From: Diplocarpon mali
Taxonomy: Eukaryota; Ascomycota; Leotiomycetes; Helotiales; Drepanopezizaceae
Assembly (NCBI GenBank): GCA_024741835.1
Contig: JAENRP010000058.1
Location: 44,887-108,886, forward strand
Length of the DNA: 64,000 nucleotides
Direction: 5' to 3'
This document shows positions 1-11,300 of this stretch, one piece after another. Position numbers and translations under genes: made by a program. Positions within the stretch are counted from its first letter, which is position 1. Each line of letters starts with the position of its first letter. Below the pieces are notes generated by a model that worked only from the letters and a program-made list of their open reading frames with translations, was not told the DNA's origin and made no database searches.

Positions 1-1100
1 ACACTTCCAGATATACTTTTCCGACCTTTTATATTTGCCCAATCGGAATCGGTATATACCTTAAGCTTTGCGCTTATATGTTTCGTTAGTCTATATCTTA
101 CCTTTTATATAATTATTAATCGAAGGTACCTTTTAAGTCGCTTAACTACATTCTTATATCAAATCGTCGGATCCTTTAAGTTCTAACTAAGTTACCTAAT
201 AACAAAGGCGATATCTGGTCTTATATATACTATAGTATATATAATCGCTCTAATGTCCTATTAGTACTTCTTCAGATCTCCTCTTTACTTATTTTTATTA
301 GTAGGCTTTAACTTATTATACTTTCCTTCGATTGGAGTACGCTTTAGCTTAAAGTTGGGAGTATAAGTAAAGAGTCCTATTTGGTCTAGGATCTTCTTAA
401 TATACTGCTCTTAATCCAACTAGAGTTCTTAAGTAGAGCGGTTCCTTATAATGCAGATGCCGAGGATCTTATAAATTCCCCTTAGATCCTTAGTATTAAA
501 ACGTTTCCGAATCGTTATAAAGAACCAATCCAATTAAATAGTTGTTTTCGCAGCTATAGCAATATCATTAATATATAATAGCAACTTGATTCTACACTTA
601 ATATAGGTAAATAGATAAGGGTTAGCTAGGCTCTAAACGAATCCTATTTCTACTAGAGTAGAGCTGCATAAGAGGTTCTAATTATAAGCTGATTATTTAA
701 GCCTATAGATACTATAGAGTATATAAAGAGAGTGGCTAGCGTATATAAGAATACCATTAGGTTAAGAGAGAAAAATCCGTTCCTTTATAGTCGCTTTAGT
801 AAATGCATTTTTAATATTATACTATTTGCATTTAAGGTCCTCAGCAGCTACTATCGCTATAAATATGCAAAGGGTATCTATGCGAACTATTAGCGCAAAC
901 GTATTAAAGTAGTCTTCTCTATACTATTAAGAAAAGCCCCTAGCTATAAGCCTTGCCTTATAACGCTCTAGGGTTCTATCTGCATATGTTTTAATTATAA
1001 AGACCCACTTTATTAATACTAGGTTTATATCCTTTAGCGTCAGTTCCTCTATCTATATACTATTTGTAATAAGAGAGCTTATCTCCTCTTAGATTACCTT
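1..1100 (-). pseudogene. Copia reverse transcriptase remnant
   Basis: The minus strand from about 1007 reads WVFIIKTY, then RYKARLIARGF near 940, the conserved start of the copia RT domain. A later frame near 850-780 reads YNIKNAF and KATIKERIFL, matching the catalytic-Asp region that normally reads DVKNAF; the Asp and Gln codons there are altered or read as stops. Frames shift and stop repeatedly, and the domain runs off the left edge before the YVDD motif could be located. In a live element this enzyme copies the element RNA into cDNA inside virus-like particles. Here it is a RIP-damaged relic. Confidence 0.8.
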
Positions 1101-1699
1101 ACTCTATACTGCTCTATTCTCTGGATTGTTAATAGCTTTATTGTATATCTTTAGAAGAGAGATTTTCATTATCCCTTTAGTGGTTAGGAATGCATTATCT
1201 TTATTAAAGCTCTATTAAAGTTCGAGCTTATAGATCTTATGCGCTATTATGGCCTAGATACGCTTAGACTCGCGTTTATCTAAGGTGTCTTCTAGTTCTA
1301 AGTCTCTATTCCTCTTTAAGGATATAGGTTCAGCTATAGGTTCTATAGGCTTATTATTTAAGGAACCGCTTTCCAATAGTAGAGGCTTATTATTACTTAT
1401 ACCTATTTCGGGAATATCCTTTACTATAAGTGCTTTAACTAAAGGGATGATAATATTAAAGTTATTCTATACTTTAGGCAGTTCGCAGATAATAGGAATA
1501 GTCTATTCGGCCTTTAGGCGACTAGTAGGTCGTTAATTAGCGAGTGCGCTTAATATACCTAAGCTTAGAGAGAGGGGTTATTAGTTCGACTTAATAGTAT
1601 TACCATCGAGTGGTATACTTTACAAATCTCTAAGTATACAAAGCTTTAAGGATAGCTCCTCCCTATTTCGAGATTTATCGAACTCAACTATTAAAGATA

Positions 1700-2600
1700 T
1701 GATTACTCGCCCTAGGTCTAGCGCATATACTATCTATTACTTTATTATCTATTTAATATACTTAATAAATATATACTCTCTACCTCGGTCTATTAGCTTC
1801 TTACTCTTTATATCCGCGGGCTAGGACTTCAGGCTAATATAAGAGTAATAGACGCTTCTAAAGACGCAGATATAGTCCAGGCTTGGTTTCTATCCGAAAT
1901 ATGCCTTATATAGCAATATTCGGGTGCTATTGACTATTAGCCTATTACCTATTCTATTTCGCAGGTATACGTCTGCTTTAACCGTAAGGTCCTAGAATTC
2001 TAGTAGCAAGTTAGCATCTTGCAATAGAGCGCAACAGTCAGTCTCTGCTTGCTAGATGCTTCGCTTAGCGATGCCATTCTAATAGGAACCTTTATATATT
2101 ATAGTTGGTTTATAATAAACTCCTTATTTTACCTATTCATTAAGCTTTGCCCTAATCTCTAATGTATTATTAGACCTAATAGCTATTAGCTTCAACTAAG
2201 TCCAGCGTTCCTTTATCACTTTCCAAGTTTCCAGCTTTTCTATAAGCTTAGATTTGGTCCTAGCGCAAATAATCTATATCTGCCGAGTGGAGTTATCCAC
2301 TATTTGAGAAAACCAATTATTTCCTTTAATCAAAGTCGTAAATAGTCTAGTAGTATTAATAGATATTAGCGCTAGTATTGAATCTTTCTATAAACTAAGC
2401 TTAGTTCGCGTCCGATTTCAAAGTTTTATCAGCTTGCAAATTCAGCACACTAGGCGATCCTTCAGTACTTAGATCTTCCATTTTAAAGTCAAAACCTTAT
2501 ATAGGCCCTTTAATTTCTCTAGTCTTAGATGCGCGAATCTTTTATATATTAGCTAATACCTTAATAGGCTTTCGGCTTCTAACAGCTTTAGTAGCCTATC
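1700..2600 (-). pseudogene. Copia integrase remnant
   Basis: On the minus strand at about 2560-2420 the translation shows RFAHLRLEKLKGLYKV followed by LVC-stop-ICKLIKL. This is the His-...-Cys-x2-Cys end of the GAG-pre-integrase zinc-binding domain, with the first Cys region intact and an intervening codon now a stop. It continues into GNNWFSQIVDNSTRQI, which lines up with the integrase core around its first catalytic Asp. The frame remains recognisable to roughly 1.7 kb with several TAG/TAA stops. The active protein would insert element cDNA into the chromosome. No intact reading frame remains. Confidence 0.75.
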
Positions 2601-2649
2601 GTTAGTCGATACTTTATCATCGGCGGCTAAAAAGGACTAATAATAGCAG

Positions 2650-3010
2650 TTCGAGGTTTTGCCGTTTTCCAATTGAGAGCCTGGCTTAAGAGTCGTTTTT
2701 AGTAAAACCGCAAGATCTACTCGCGGTCTTAGCTTAGGAGTCGATTTCCCAGAATTTGCAGAATCCACTTACAATCCCGGCCTAGGAGTCATTTCTATTA
2801 AATTCACTTATGATCCTAGCTTAGGAGTTATCTTTAAGGACACCTTACAATCCACTTATAGTCCTGGCTTAGGAGTCATTTTCGCGAATTTTACTTGCGA
2901 TCCCGGCTTAAGAGTCCATCTATTCTCCCTATCCTCGCTTAATTGTATTAGGGTAAAGAGTGCACTTTCCTTAAAGGAACCTACTTATAGGTCCGGCCTA
3001 AGAGTCAATT
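2650..3010 (-). repeat. In-frame codon repeat inside the copia coding region
   Basis: The motif complementary to GGCTTAGGAGTCATTT occurs about seven times. On the minus strand it reads Asp-Ser-stop-Ala-(Arg/Gly/Lys), the stop probably being a former Gln, followed by residues such as Thr-Ile-Ser-Gly. The five copies nearest the left are spaced 14-16 codons apart and all seven stay in one frame, so this was a protein-level tandem repeat. It lies between gag and integrase, where a copia protease would be expected. Its role is unknown. Confidence 0.6.
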
Positions 3011-3389
3011 TCTATAATATTACCTTTAAGATAACGTAAAGTCCATCTTTGATTTTAGCTTTAAAGATCACTTTATAATTATTATTTATAAATTATATAA
3101 ATTGATTATTAAAAACTCTTATATAATTCAACTTTATATAGATCTTATAGCTAGATAAGAGATTAATGCTTAAGCTAAGCATAAGGAGAACATTTTGCAA
3201 AAGGAAAGAAATGCTAGCGACATTTATCTCTACTATACCTATCGAGTTTGCATATAACCTTTTACTACTAACCTTAATAGAGCGCCTTTTTATTTTAATA
3301 AGTAGGCCTTTAAATAGGTAGGATTTATTAATTATATATGCTATATAATTAGTATTACTATACTAGTCGGATTCAAGGATCTTATAAAG

Positions 3390-4532
3390 ATCGGCTTTTA
3401 AAACGTAAGCATCTTTATTATAATTATTATCTAAATTATCAGAAGTGGATTTAGGTTCAAATGACCTACTATTATTATTAAAGGTATCTGCTAAAGTTCT
3501 GGCTAAATAGCCTTTTCCTTTACCTTTCCTTAATAGTTATAGCCTTTGGTAAGATAAGGGCAGTTTGCTTCTTAACTTCTACTTCGATTGCTTCTTAATA
3601 TTAAAGCTAGCGACTATATTAATTAGTTGCCTTCTAACTTTACAATTAGTAATATTATAAGCACTATTATAGAAGTAGCATCCCCGATAAGCTCAAGGGC
3701 TCGTCCTACGCTCCTTCCTCTTCTTAGGCTTGTCTTTGCCTTATAATGCGGCATTTGCCGATTCAGAGTATCCTTTGAGGTCTTGCTCGACAGTTCGAAG
3801 GAGGTCGATCTTCTTATAGATCTTAAGGTTAGGTTGGATAAAAAGAGATTATTTCGCAATAGCGAACTTAAGAGAGAGGCTATTAAGTAGGAAATTAAAA
3901 AGCTAAGTTTCCCCAAAAGTTATAGCTATCCTAGGATCTGCGGCTCTTACTCTCCTCCTCACTTTATATAGTATAAACTAGGCAGAGTCTATATTTATAT
4001 CTATATCCTTGCTATCTTTATCTTTTTTATATTAAAATGAAATAATCTATTATAGCAGATGCTAGGTATTAAGGGCAGTTATCTAAGAGTATTTTACCTT
4101 TAAAGTATCTTATCTTATCTTTGCGTTATTATAAATTTAAATAAAATCTTAGTCTTCGTCGCTTAAACTTCTATTGATCTTAAGCTTGCATTTAGCTAAG
4201 GCCAGCCTATACTCCTTCTCCTTTTCTATATTTAAAATCTGCCTTTAGGATTCTCGGTTATTATCTACTAAAGCTCTTAAGCTAAGCTTATTCAATATAT
4301 TTGGCAAATCCTTAGCAATTGTATTAGCTATTAAAGTAGAAGTAGACGAATCGGTAGAGGGAGTATAGGAGGCTATTCTCGCGTATTTAATAAGTGTCTT
4401 TTAAATTGCTATTTTAATGCCTTTGCTCTTAAAGTAAAGCTCTAAATCGTCGAACTATTGTTGCCAGTTCTTTCGAAAGAGTTAGAGGTCTCTAGGCCTA
4501 GTGTTTCGATCGGAATCGGAAGCTATTGCCAT
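3390..4532 (-). pseudogene. Copia gag remnant
   Basis: The minus-strand frame starts at the ATG at 4532-4530 and reads MAIASDSDRN, then FDDLELYFKSKGIKIA, a gag-type opening found in fungal copia elements. It passes LPNILNKLS and KEYRLALAKCKLKINRSLSDED and ends near a degraded CCHC-like zinc knuckle (CYFYNSAY...NCK), where Cys and His codons appear converted. Stops are TAG/TAA. Gag would form the virus-like particle shell. The open stretch at 3623-3916 on the same strand is an out-of-frame by-product and is not a gene. Confidence 0.65.
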
Positions 4533-4684
4533 TTCGAATAGAATTGCGTTTAAAATCAAATAAATTAAATAGTTAAGGGCACTCCTCCTATCGAAAAGTC
4601 AAAATGATTAAATAGCAGGTATTATAGAAGTATTAAATAGGGAAGAAGTCCTCTTATTAAAAAGGGTTTTTAAGTTATAACGCA

Positions 4685-4812
4685 GGGAATCATACCTCTT
4701 ATAAAATATAGTAAAGCAAGGAATCACACCTCTTGTAGTACTAAAGGGGTTATAGAGTAAGGAATCATACCTCTTGCAATATAGGTTAGCTGAATAGGGA
4801 ATTATACCTCCT
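4685..4812. repeat. Four copies of a GGAATCATACCTCTT motif
   Basis: Near-identical 15-17 nt motifs occur at 4685-4700, 4718-4734, 4759-4775 and 4797-4812, spaced 34-41 nt apart, between the copia gag start and its LTR-like end. On the element strand they read AAGAGGTATGATTCC. They lie in the untranslated leader. A packaging or primer-related role is only a guess. Confidence 0.55.
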
Positions 4813-4838
4813 ATTCGCCGATTGCTTGCCTCTTACTA

Positions 4839-5344
4839 CGAGTCTCGTTCAACTTCCTATTAACAGTTGCAGCGTAAGTGCTTTCTAAAGGAAGTCAATA
4901 ATCTATTATCGGTCTATCTAAGGCTTATAACCTATTAAGCTTAAGTGAGTCGGCGCAGTAGGTAACGGAAACTTCTAGAGGTCGATGGTCGATATATTAG
5001 TAAGAGTTAGAGAAGGAAGGTTACCCCTTTCTTTCCTAACTTTTACTAATATATCGACTATTGACCTCTAGAAGTTTNNNNNNNNNNNNNNNNNNNNNNN
5101 NNNNNNNNNNNNNNNNNNNNNNNNNNNNNNNNNNNNNNNNNNNNNNNNNNNNNNNNNNNNNNNNNAATAGATTATTGACTTCCCTTAGAAAGCACTTGCG
5201 CCGCAACTGTTAGTAGGAAGTTGAATGAGACTCGTAACCTATTGAGCTTAAGTAAGTCGGCGCAGTAGGTAATAGAAACTTCTAGAGGTCGATGGTCGAT
5301 ATATTGGTAAGAGTTAGGGAAGGAAGGTTACCCCTTTCTTTCCT
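4839..5344. repeat. Direct and inverted duplication around the assembly gap
   Basis: Block A (107 nt) occurs at 4931-5037 and again in the same orientation at 5238-5344. Block B (69 nt) occurs at 4839-4907 and, inverted, at 5166-5234. In addition 4969-5010 and 5036-5077 are 42-nt inverted arms that can form a hairpin. The N run lies between them, so the true structure of this LTR/leader region is unresolved. Confidence 0.8.
5078..5165. other. Assembly gap (88 N)
   Basis: A run of 88 N sits exactly at the end of an inverted-repeat arm. The real length of missing sequence is unknown. Confidence 0.99.
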
Positions 5345-6371
5345 ATAGCTATATATGTGTCAACATCCTACTAACTAAGCAGTAGGGTCACATGATAATA
5401 CATCGGAGTGATGGCTGTATCACCCATCTCAACAATATATCCCTTTTCTAAAATCCTAGCTAGGATAGCTATAGCTCCTAATATAACCTATTTAGTAGCA
5501 GATGTAGGTCTAATAATAAATACTAAAATATAAAAGGCTTTAAAGGCCTTTTTATAATGCCCTTAGTATAAGGAAGTAATAGCATATCTGCTCTATTAAG
5601 AGTTTCCTAAAGGAGTGGACTAGGTGAGGAAGAGAAGCCTTTAGTAAAAGAGCCTTAAGTATAAGTGGGAAAACAACGCCCTCTGGTATTATTAGAAAGA
5701 GAGGTATATGACTTACCTAATTCCTAATTAGATTTCTAATGCCCTATTCGCTACTTATAATAAAGGAGGCTACTTTGCATTTATAACCACCCTTAGGAAG
5801 CTAAGAAACGTATACTAGCCTTTTATAATAAAAGATATCTTCCTATATATCTTAAAGTGTATCTAATGTTTAAAGCACGGACTTATATAAAGATTATAGC
5901 CTCTCTTTAGTATAATTGTTTCAGGCTTAATAGAACTTCTTAGCGCCGACTTCTGCGGACCTTTCCCTAGTATACTAGAGGAATATAAGTATATCTTAAT
6001 AGTTATTGACTACTTTTCCTATTTTATTTAAGTATTCCCTTGCGCAATACTTAGCTTTACTTATATTATCTAAAGCTTAGAAAAGCTTTTTTAAGATAAG
6101 GGTATTCCTATCGGCTTTTATATCGATCTAGGCAGTTATTTCAAAGAGCAGGTACACCAGTTTATTAAGAAGAGGGGAGTCCTATAGACTAACTCCCTAT
6201 CGGTATCTAAAAAGAGTATAGGCATAGTAGAGAAGGCAGTTGATATCTTCTAATAAGCGATAGCTAAGTCTTAAGGCTTATTTAAAGAAAAGTTGCAAAA
6301 GGTGCTATTCGAAGTAAACGCTAAAGAGATCTCCTTTCTTAAATACTCTCCCTTTAATATATATTAAGGAC

Positions 6372-6376
6372 ATTAG
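6372..6376 (+). other. Target-site duplication, left copy
   Basis: ATTAG here is repeated at 13943-13947 immediately outside the 3' LTR. Five bases is the usual Gypsy integrase stagger. Confidence 0.85.
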
Positions 6377-6683
6377 TATAACGGCTGCACCTCCACTTAG
6401 TGCAATTACCTAAGAGTACGGCGTTTTAAGGTTTTGCAATCTCGATTCGATATAGGGTTTTTTCGAATCGACCCTAAAGGTGCAAAAGGATATTCTTACA
6501 TAATATTATATAAATAGGCAATAGAGCTTCTAGCTGCTATATATATAAGGAAGAAGGGCTCTCCCTTAAGGAGGGTTCTCTAACTTCTTCGTTTCCTTTG
6601 TATTAGACCTATAGAATACGCCTTTTATACCACTTCTTGCTCCTATACTTAATCTCGCACTTCGGCAGTTCTATATTATTATA
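6377..6683 (+). repeat. 5' LTR of the Gypsy element
   Basis: 307 bp, aligned base for base with 13636-13942. It has a TATA stretch at 6538-6548 and, about 35-45 nt further on, AACTTCTTCGTTT (6582-6594), the likely transcript start. The differences from the 3' LTR include many C/T and G/A changes, fitting RIP rather than neutral decay. Confidence 0.92.
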
Positions 6684-6685
6684 TT

Positions 6686-6698
6686 AAACGAAGAAGTT
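6686..6698 (+). promoter_or_regulatory. Self-priming-type primer-binding site
   Basis: AAACGAAGAAGTT begins two bases after the 5' LTR. It is the exact reverse complement of 6582-6594 within the LTR, just downstream of the TATA box. In Tf1/sushi retrotransposons the 5' end of the element RNA folds back onto such a site and primes reverse transcription instead of a tRNA. The complementarity is seen; the mechanism is inferred from that group. Confidence 0.7.
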
Positions 6699-6991
6699 CT
6701 TCTCCGCTAGGGACGGCTTTTAATAATATCCTACCTCTTTTGAAAATCGATTTGCGGTCGTTTCGACTTTCGATAGAGTCAGGATCCTAGAGATCTCTTA
6801 GATAAACTGGGAACTTAAGTATAGCTTATTAACTAGTATAATCGAGGAACGCTTTCATTAGCCGGATTTTCTCAACTACTCCTTTTATAGAAGTGCTATA
6901 GGTAGAAGTTAAGAGAGCACTATGCTATTAGAACCCTTTTTCTGCAGAACCCCTTTTTAACCGAATCCCTACCGAAATCAAAATCGGTAAA

Positions 6992-8340
6992 ATGAATTCC
7001 CTACTAGCCGGAAGTCAGCAAATACAAAATGTACCCGGTTCGTTCGGAGGACTAGCTTCTATAGGGAGTACCCCTACCCCAGCTCCTAGGGCCGGACCTT
7101 CCTCTACCTCTAAGGGCAAGAGACTATAATGCTATAGCTAAGCCAATTAAGATAAATAAGACTTTTCGAACCCGAATATCTTATAAGAAATAGTCTTAGG
7201 TTTAAAGGAATCTATATAATACTAAGATCAATCTAATCAATAATTGCAAAGCGAGATTAGTAGGATTGCCTAAGCTATCTTTAGTCTAAAGACCCTAGCT
7301 TATTAAAGCCAAGAGACAGCTTAGCGCATATATTAGACTATTAAGCGAGAATCCACCTACCCTTAAGATACCTAGCCTCCTTTAAAAGTCGATATAGATA
7401 CAAAATGGCTAAAAATTCAGCTGATTAAAAAGATCACCCCCTTTAATAATAAGACCTCTTTAATATATAAGCAGTAGTTAGCTTTAGTCTAAGACCAATT
7501 GCAAGTCAACGCCGACCTATATCCGAATAAGCGAGCTCGCTAAGCCCTTATTTAAGGATCTACTATAGGATAAGCCTAAACGTACCTTGAACCTTAGTAC
7601 CTTTTAGAGACTAATCCCTTTTAGAACTATTAAGAAATAGTGGAACTATTAAGCAGTTACTTTTTAACTAGCTAAGAGGTAGACCTGTTCTAATCTACTT
7701 TCTACTACCTTTATATAAGGGAAGCCGGCTATTCTAAGGAAACTTTCCCTTAGTTTCAGGCCCGATTCTAATTAGCTGCAATCTAAGGAGAGGTCTTAAG
7801 ATCTAAGTAGTTCTTCTTTATATAGAATAAGATTACCCCCTAGCTTAGAGCTACCTGCGCCTTAGCTAAGGCCTCTTAAGAGAAGGATTATACTATTATA
7901 ATTAACCAATTGAACGCCCTTGATATTAAATACTAAAGCAATCAACTTCTTAACCCTTTGACTAAAAGCAAAGCGACCTTAGTATTATATCGAAAGACAT
8001 CCGGTTTGCTCTTCGATAAGACCACTCGCGGTCCGAGCGCCGGAAGTACCACCTAAGTCTCTAAGACACCAGCCCTAAAGCCGACTACCCCTTTTCGCTA
8101 AGATACGCCAGCTAAGGCTAGTTCTCTTGCTTTACCCCTTAAGTAAGCTACCTACTAGACCTATAGCAAAACTAATTACTATAAGACTAAGTGCCCTTTT
8201 GCAAGCAAGATTAATACTTTAAAAGATATAAAGGAAGCTGATCTAACTTTAGACTTAATTAAGAATAGGGTTGAAATAGAGGAAGATTAGGAAAACGAAA
8301 AGGCCTAAGAAAAGATTCCTACTTAGGCCTGCGAAAGTGC
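6992..8340 (+). pseudogene. Gypsy gag remnant with degraded zinc knuckle
   Basis: A single frame from the ATG at 6992 (MNSLLAGSQQ, then a Pro/Ser-rich stretch) can be followed for about 1.3 kb if TAG and TAA are read through. Near 8,150-8,205 it reads TYSKTNYYKTKCPF, matching a CX2CX4HX4C nucleic-acid-binding knuckle in which the first Cys codons have become Tyr-type codons and only the last Cys survives. Gag would coat and package the element RNA. The density of TAG/TAA makes this clearly dead. Confidence 0.7.
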
Positions 8341-8379
8341 GACTTATTAAAGCTAGATCTTAACTCTTTAATAAGAGGG

Positions 8380-11300
8380 AAGCAATTCCTAACCTCTTAT
8401 ACTATTAGTATAAATGGACTTAGAGTATTATTATTAGCTTTAGTAGATACTAGAGCCTTTAATTACCTGTTTTTAAATCGTTCCCTTTCTGTATATCTTT
8501 CGAGAGCGATCGGCTCTTAAATTCTTCCTCTTTTAGCCTTTATTCCTATCTATAGATTTTAAAATACCATTCGCGCGCAAGCTACGCACTATATGCGCTT
8601 TTACTTAACAATTGATAGAAGGCGTATTTATAACTGCCCTTAGGTTATTCTCGACCTAGGCTAGCGCGATACTATTATTAAAGTTAAATGGATACGCCGA
8701 TTCCGACTCAAACTTGATCCGAAGGAAAACCGATTTGTATAGCCTTTATATTACCCCCTATCTCCCCGATTCGCAAAGGAAATCGTCATTTGTCTTCCCC
8801 CTTCTAAAGGACTTCGGATAAGATCCGATTATTAAGCTAATATTAATTGCAAAGAATAGGAAATAGCTATAAACGAAGCTTAATAGATTAATAGAAGATA
8901 GTCTTATATTAATTTAGTAGTCCTAGCTAAGCGCGAGATCCCTATTGCTATTACTAGGCTAGCGCCCTAGCCTATAACTAAGCTAGATCTAAGAAACCAG
9001 TCTAATACAAATCGACTACAATCTGACCTTATTTGCAAATGCTTTAAAGCTGCGGTTCCTATTTGCGAAATTAATACTAACGCCTTTTATTATAATATAA
9101 AGCGTAAGAAGACTGAGTTCTTTTAAACCAGTATTTATAAAGTGGATAGGATTCTAAAGGAAAGATATAAGCCTAAGAATCCTAATGTCGAAAAGCTAAT
9201 TAACAATCGACTCCTGAAATAGTACCGATCTCTAAGATAAGCCTTCTTAAAAAGGGATGCAGATACCCTCCCTTCCTATCGGTACTACAATTATAAAATA
9301 TAGCTAAAAGGGCCCTTGCCTAACGCTTATTCGCCCTTCTACTATCAATCTACTAAGGAGCTTAAGGTTATAAAGGAGTACTTACTCGAGAATTTAGACA
9401 AAGGCTTTATTAAGATAAGTACTAGCCCCTTTGCTTTGCTAGTACTATTTATAAAGAAGGCTAATAGTAGCCTCCGATTTTATATAGACTATCAGAAGCT
9501 AAACGCACTAACTCGAAAGGACGCTTACCTAATCCTAAGGATAGACGAGCTTTTAGGGCGAGTATCTAAAGCCAAGATTTTCATAAAACTGGATATTCGA
9601 GCCGCTTTCAATCGAATACAAATGGACCCCGAATCTGAAGAATATACTACCTTTCGAATAAGGTACGGATCCTACAAATGCAAGGTTCTTCTATTCGGCC
9701 TCTATAACAGACCTAGTACTTACTAGCAGTATATAAATGACATTCTTTTGAATTACTTAGATGATTTTTACATAGTGTATTTAGACGATATTTTGATTTA
9801 CTTAAAGAACGTTAAGGAGTACTAGGGTCATATCGAAAAGGTGCTAAAACGACTCTTAAACGCTAGCCTTTAAGCAGATATTAAGAAGTGCGAGTTCTAT
9901 ATTACTCAAACTTAATATCTTAAATATATTCTAATAATAACTAGGATCAAACTAGACCTTAAAAAGGTCGAACTGCTGCACAATTGGAAGTATTTAAAAA
10001 CTATCACTAGAGTGAAGTCCTACTTAGGATTTTACAGGTTCTATTAATAATTCATTTGCAACTTTAGGCTAATCGCCAAACCCCTCTCGATTCTGACCCG
10101 ACTGATAGTACCTTAAAATTAGATAGAAGAGTGCCGAATCGCTTTTAAAGAGCTTCGCAAGCAGTTGCTCTCGATTTAGCGGATTTACCATTTTAACCCC
10201 GACTTGCTTATAAAGCTAGAAACTGATGCTTTTAATAGCGTTATCGCTAGAGTACTTTCTTAGCAATACTCTAATAAGCAATAGTACCTAATTAGCTTCT
10301 ATTCGTATATACTCTCTAGCTACGAACCTAATTAGGAAATATACAATAAGGAACTCTTTGCTATCGTTAAATCCTATTACAAATAGAGACCTAAGCTTAT
10401 ATTACTTAAGGAGCGAGTTAATATTTACTCAGATCACCGCTCCTTTAAGTACTTTATAACTATTAAGGTTCTAACTGCGAAATAGTGCTAATAGATGGAA
10501 TTCCTATTTGACTTTAATTTTCAAATTGTATATACTCCTAGTAAAGACAACCGGAAGGCCGATATTCTTAGCCGCCGAGAGCAGGATATGCCAGTTTATA
10601 AGCAAGCGAAGCTAGATAGCCGATCCTGGGTTCTGATTTCCTTAGCCTAGTTAGACCCTTGAATTAATACCGAACTGGCTAATAAATTTCTTACCGAATC
10701 TATTAAAGGCACTCTCGCCCTAATATCAATCGATAATCCTAATTCAACCTTAAATCGACCTAAGGATTCCTTTAATTTAATTAAGAAGCTTTATTAAAAT
10801 AACTGCAAATCCTTTTAAGAGATTTGCGCCAACCTCCTTAAGAACTACTCCTTAAAAGATAGATTGCTTTACTTTAAGGAGCATCTTTGCATATGCCGCA
10901 ATATTCCCTTATACACTTATCTAATTTAAGAAGCTTATAACCAACCTTTAAGCGCGCACTCTAGTAGCTTAAAGACCTACTAGCTTCTCGCTCCTAAGTA
11001 CTATTAGGTCGGGATAGGTTCGGACTGCAAAAGATTCGTCGCAAACTGCAGACCTTATCAATTTTCGCATTCGAAGATAACTAAGCAATAAGGCCTCTTA
11101 TAGCCCCTTCCTATTCCTAATTATCTTATATAGCACTTATATATAGATTTTAAGGATTTCCCTCCTAATAAGCACGGTTTTAATCGAATCCTAGTTTTTA
11201 TAGACCGACTTAATAAGAGCGCTATTACGATTCCTTATCAAAAAGATATCGACGCTTAAGGAACTGCCCGATTATTCGTTTAATAGATATATCGATTCGG

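Larger units (their letters stand above)
1..5434 (-). mobile_element. RIP-mutated Ty1/copia retrotransposon, truncated by the window edge
   Basis: Reading the minus strand from 5434 leftward gives a copia order: a leader/LTR-like end starting TGTTGAG at 5434, gag from 4532, an in-frame repeat region, integrase near 2.6-1.7 kb and reverse transcriptase from about 1.1 kb to the edge. This gag-IN-RT order, with integrase before RT, is diagnostic of Ty1/copia. Every reading frame is broken, almost only by TAG and TAA, and TpA is strongly enriched, as expected when RIP turns CAG, CAA and TGG into stops. The element is non-functional and continues beyond position 1. The second LTR is not in the window, so LTR length and insertion age cannot be judged. 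Confidence 0.85.

Noticed and set aside
1285..1536. 83-codon open frame on the plus strand
   Set aside because: Opposite to the copia coding strand in mutated repeat DNA; Ser/Leu-rich by composition only.
3623..3916. 97-codon open frame on the minus strand
   Set aside because: It overlaps the copia gag remnant in another phase and has no features of its own; the gag frame is recognisable despite stops.
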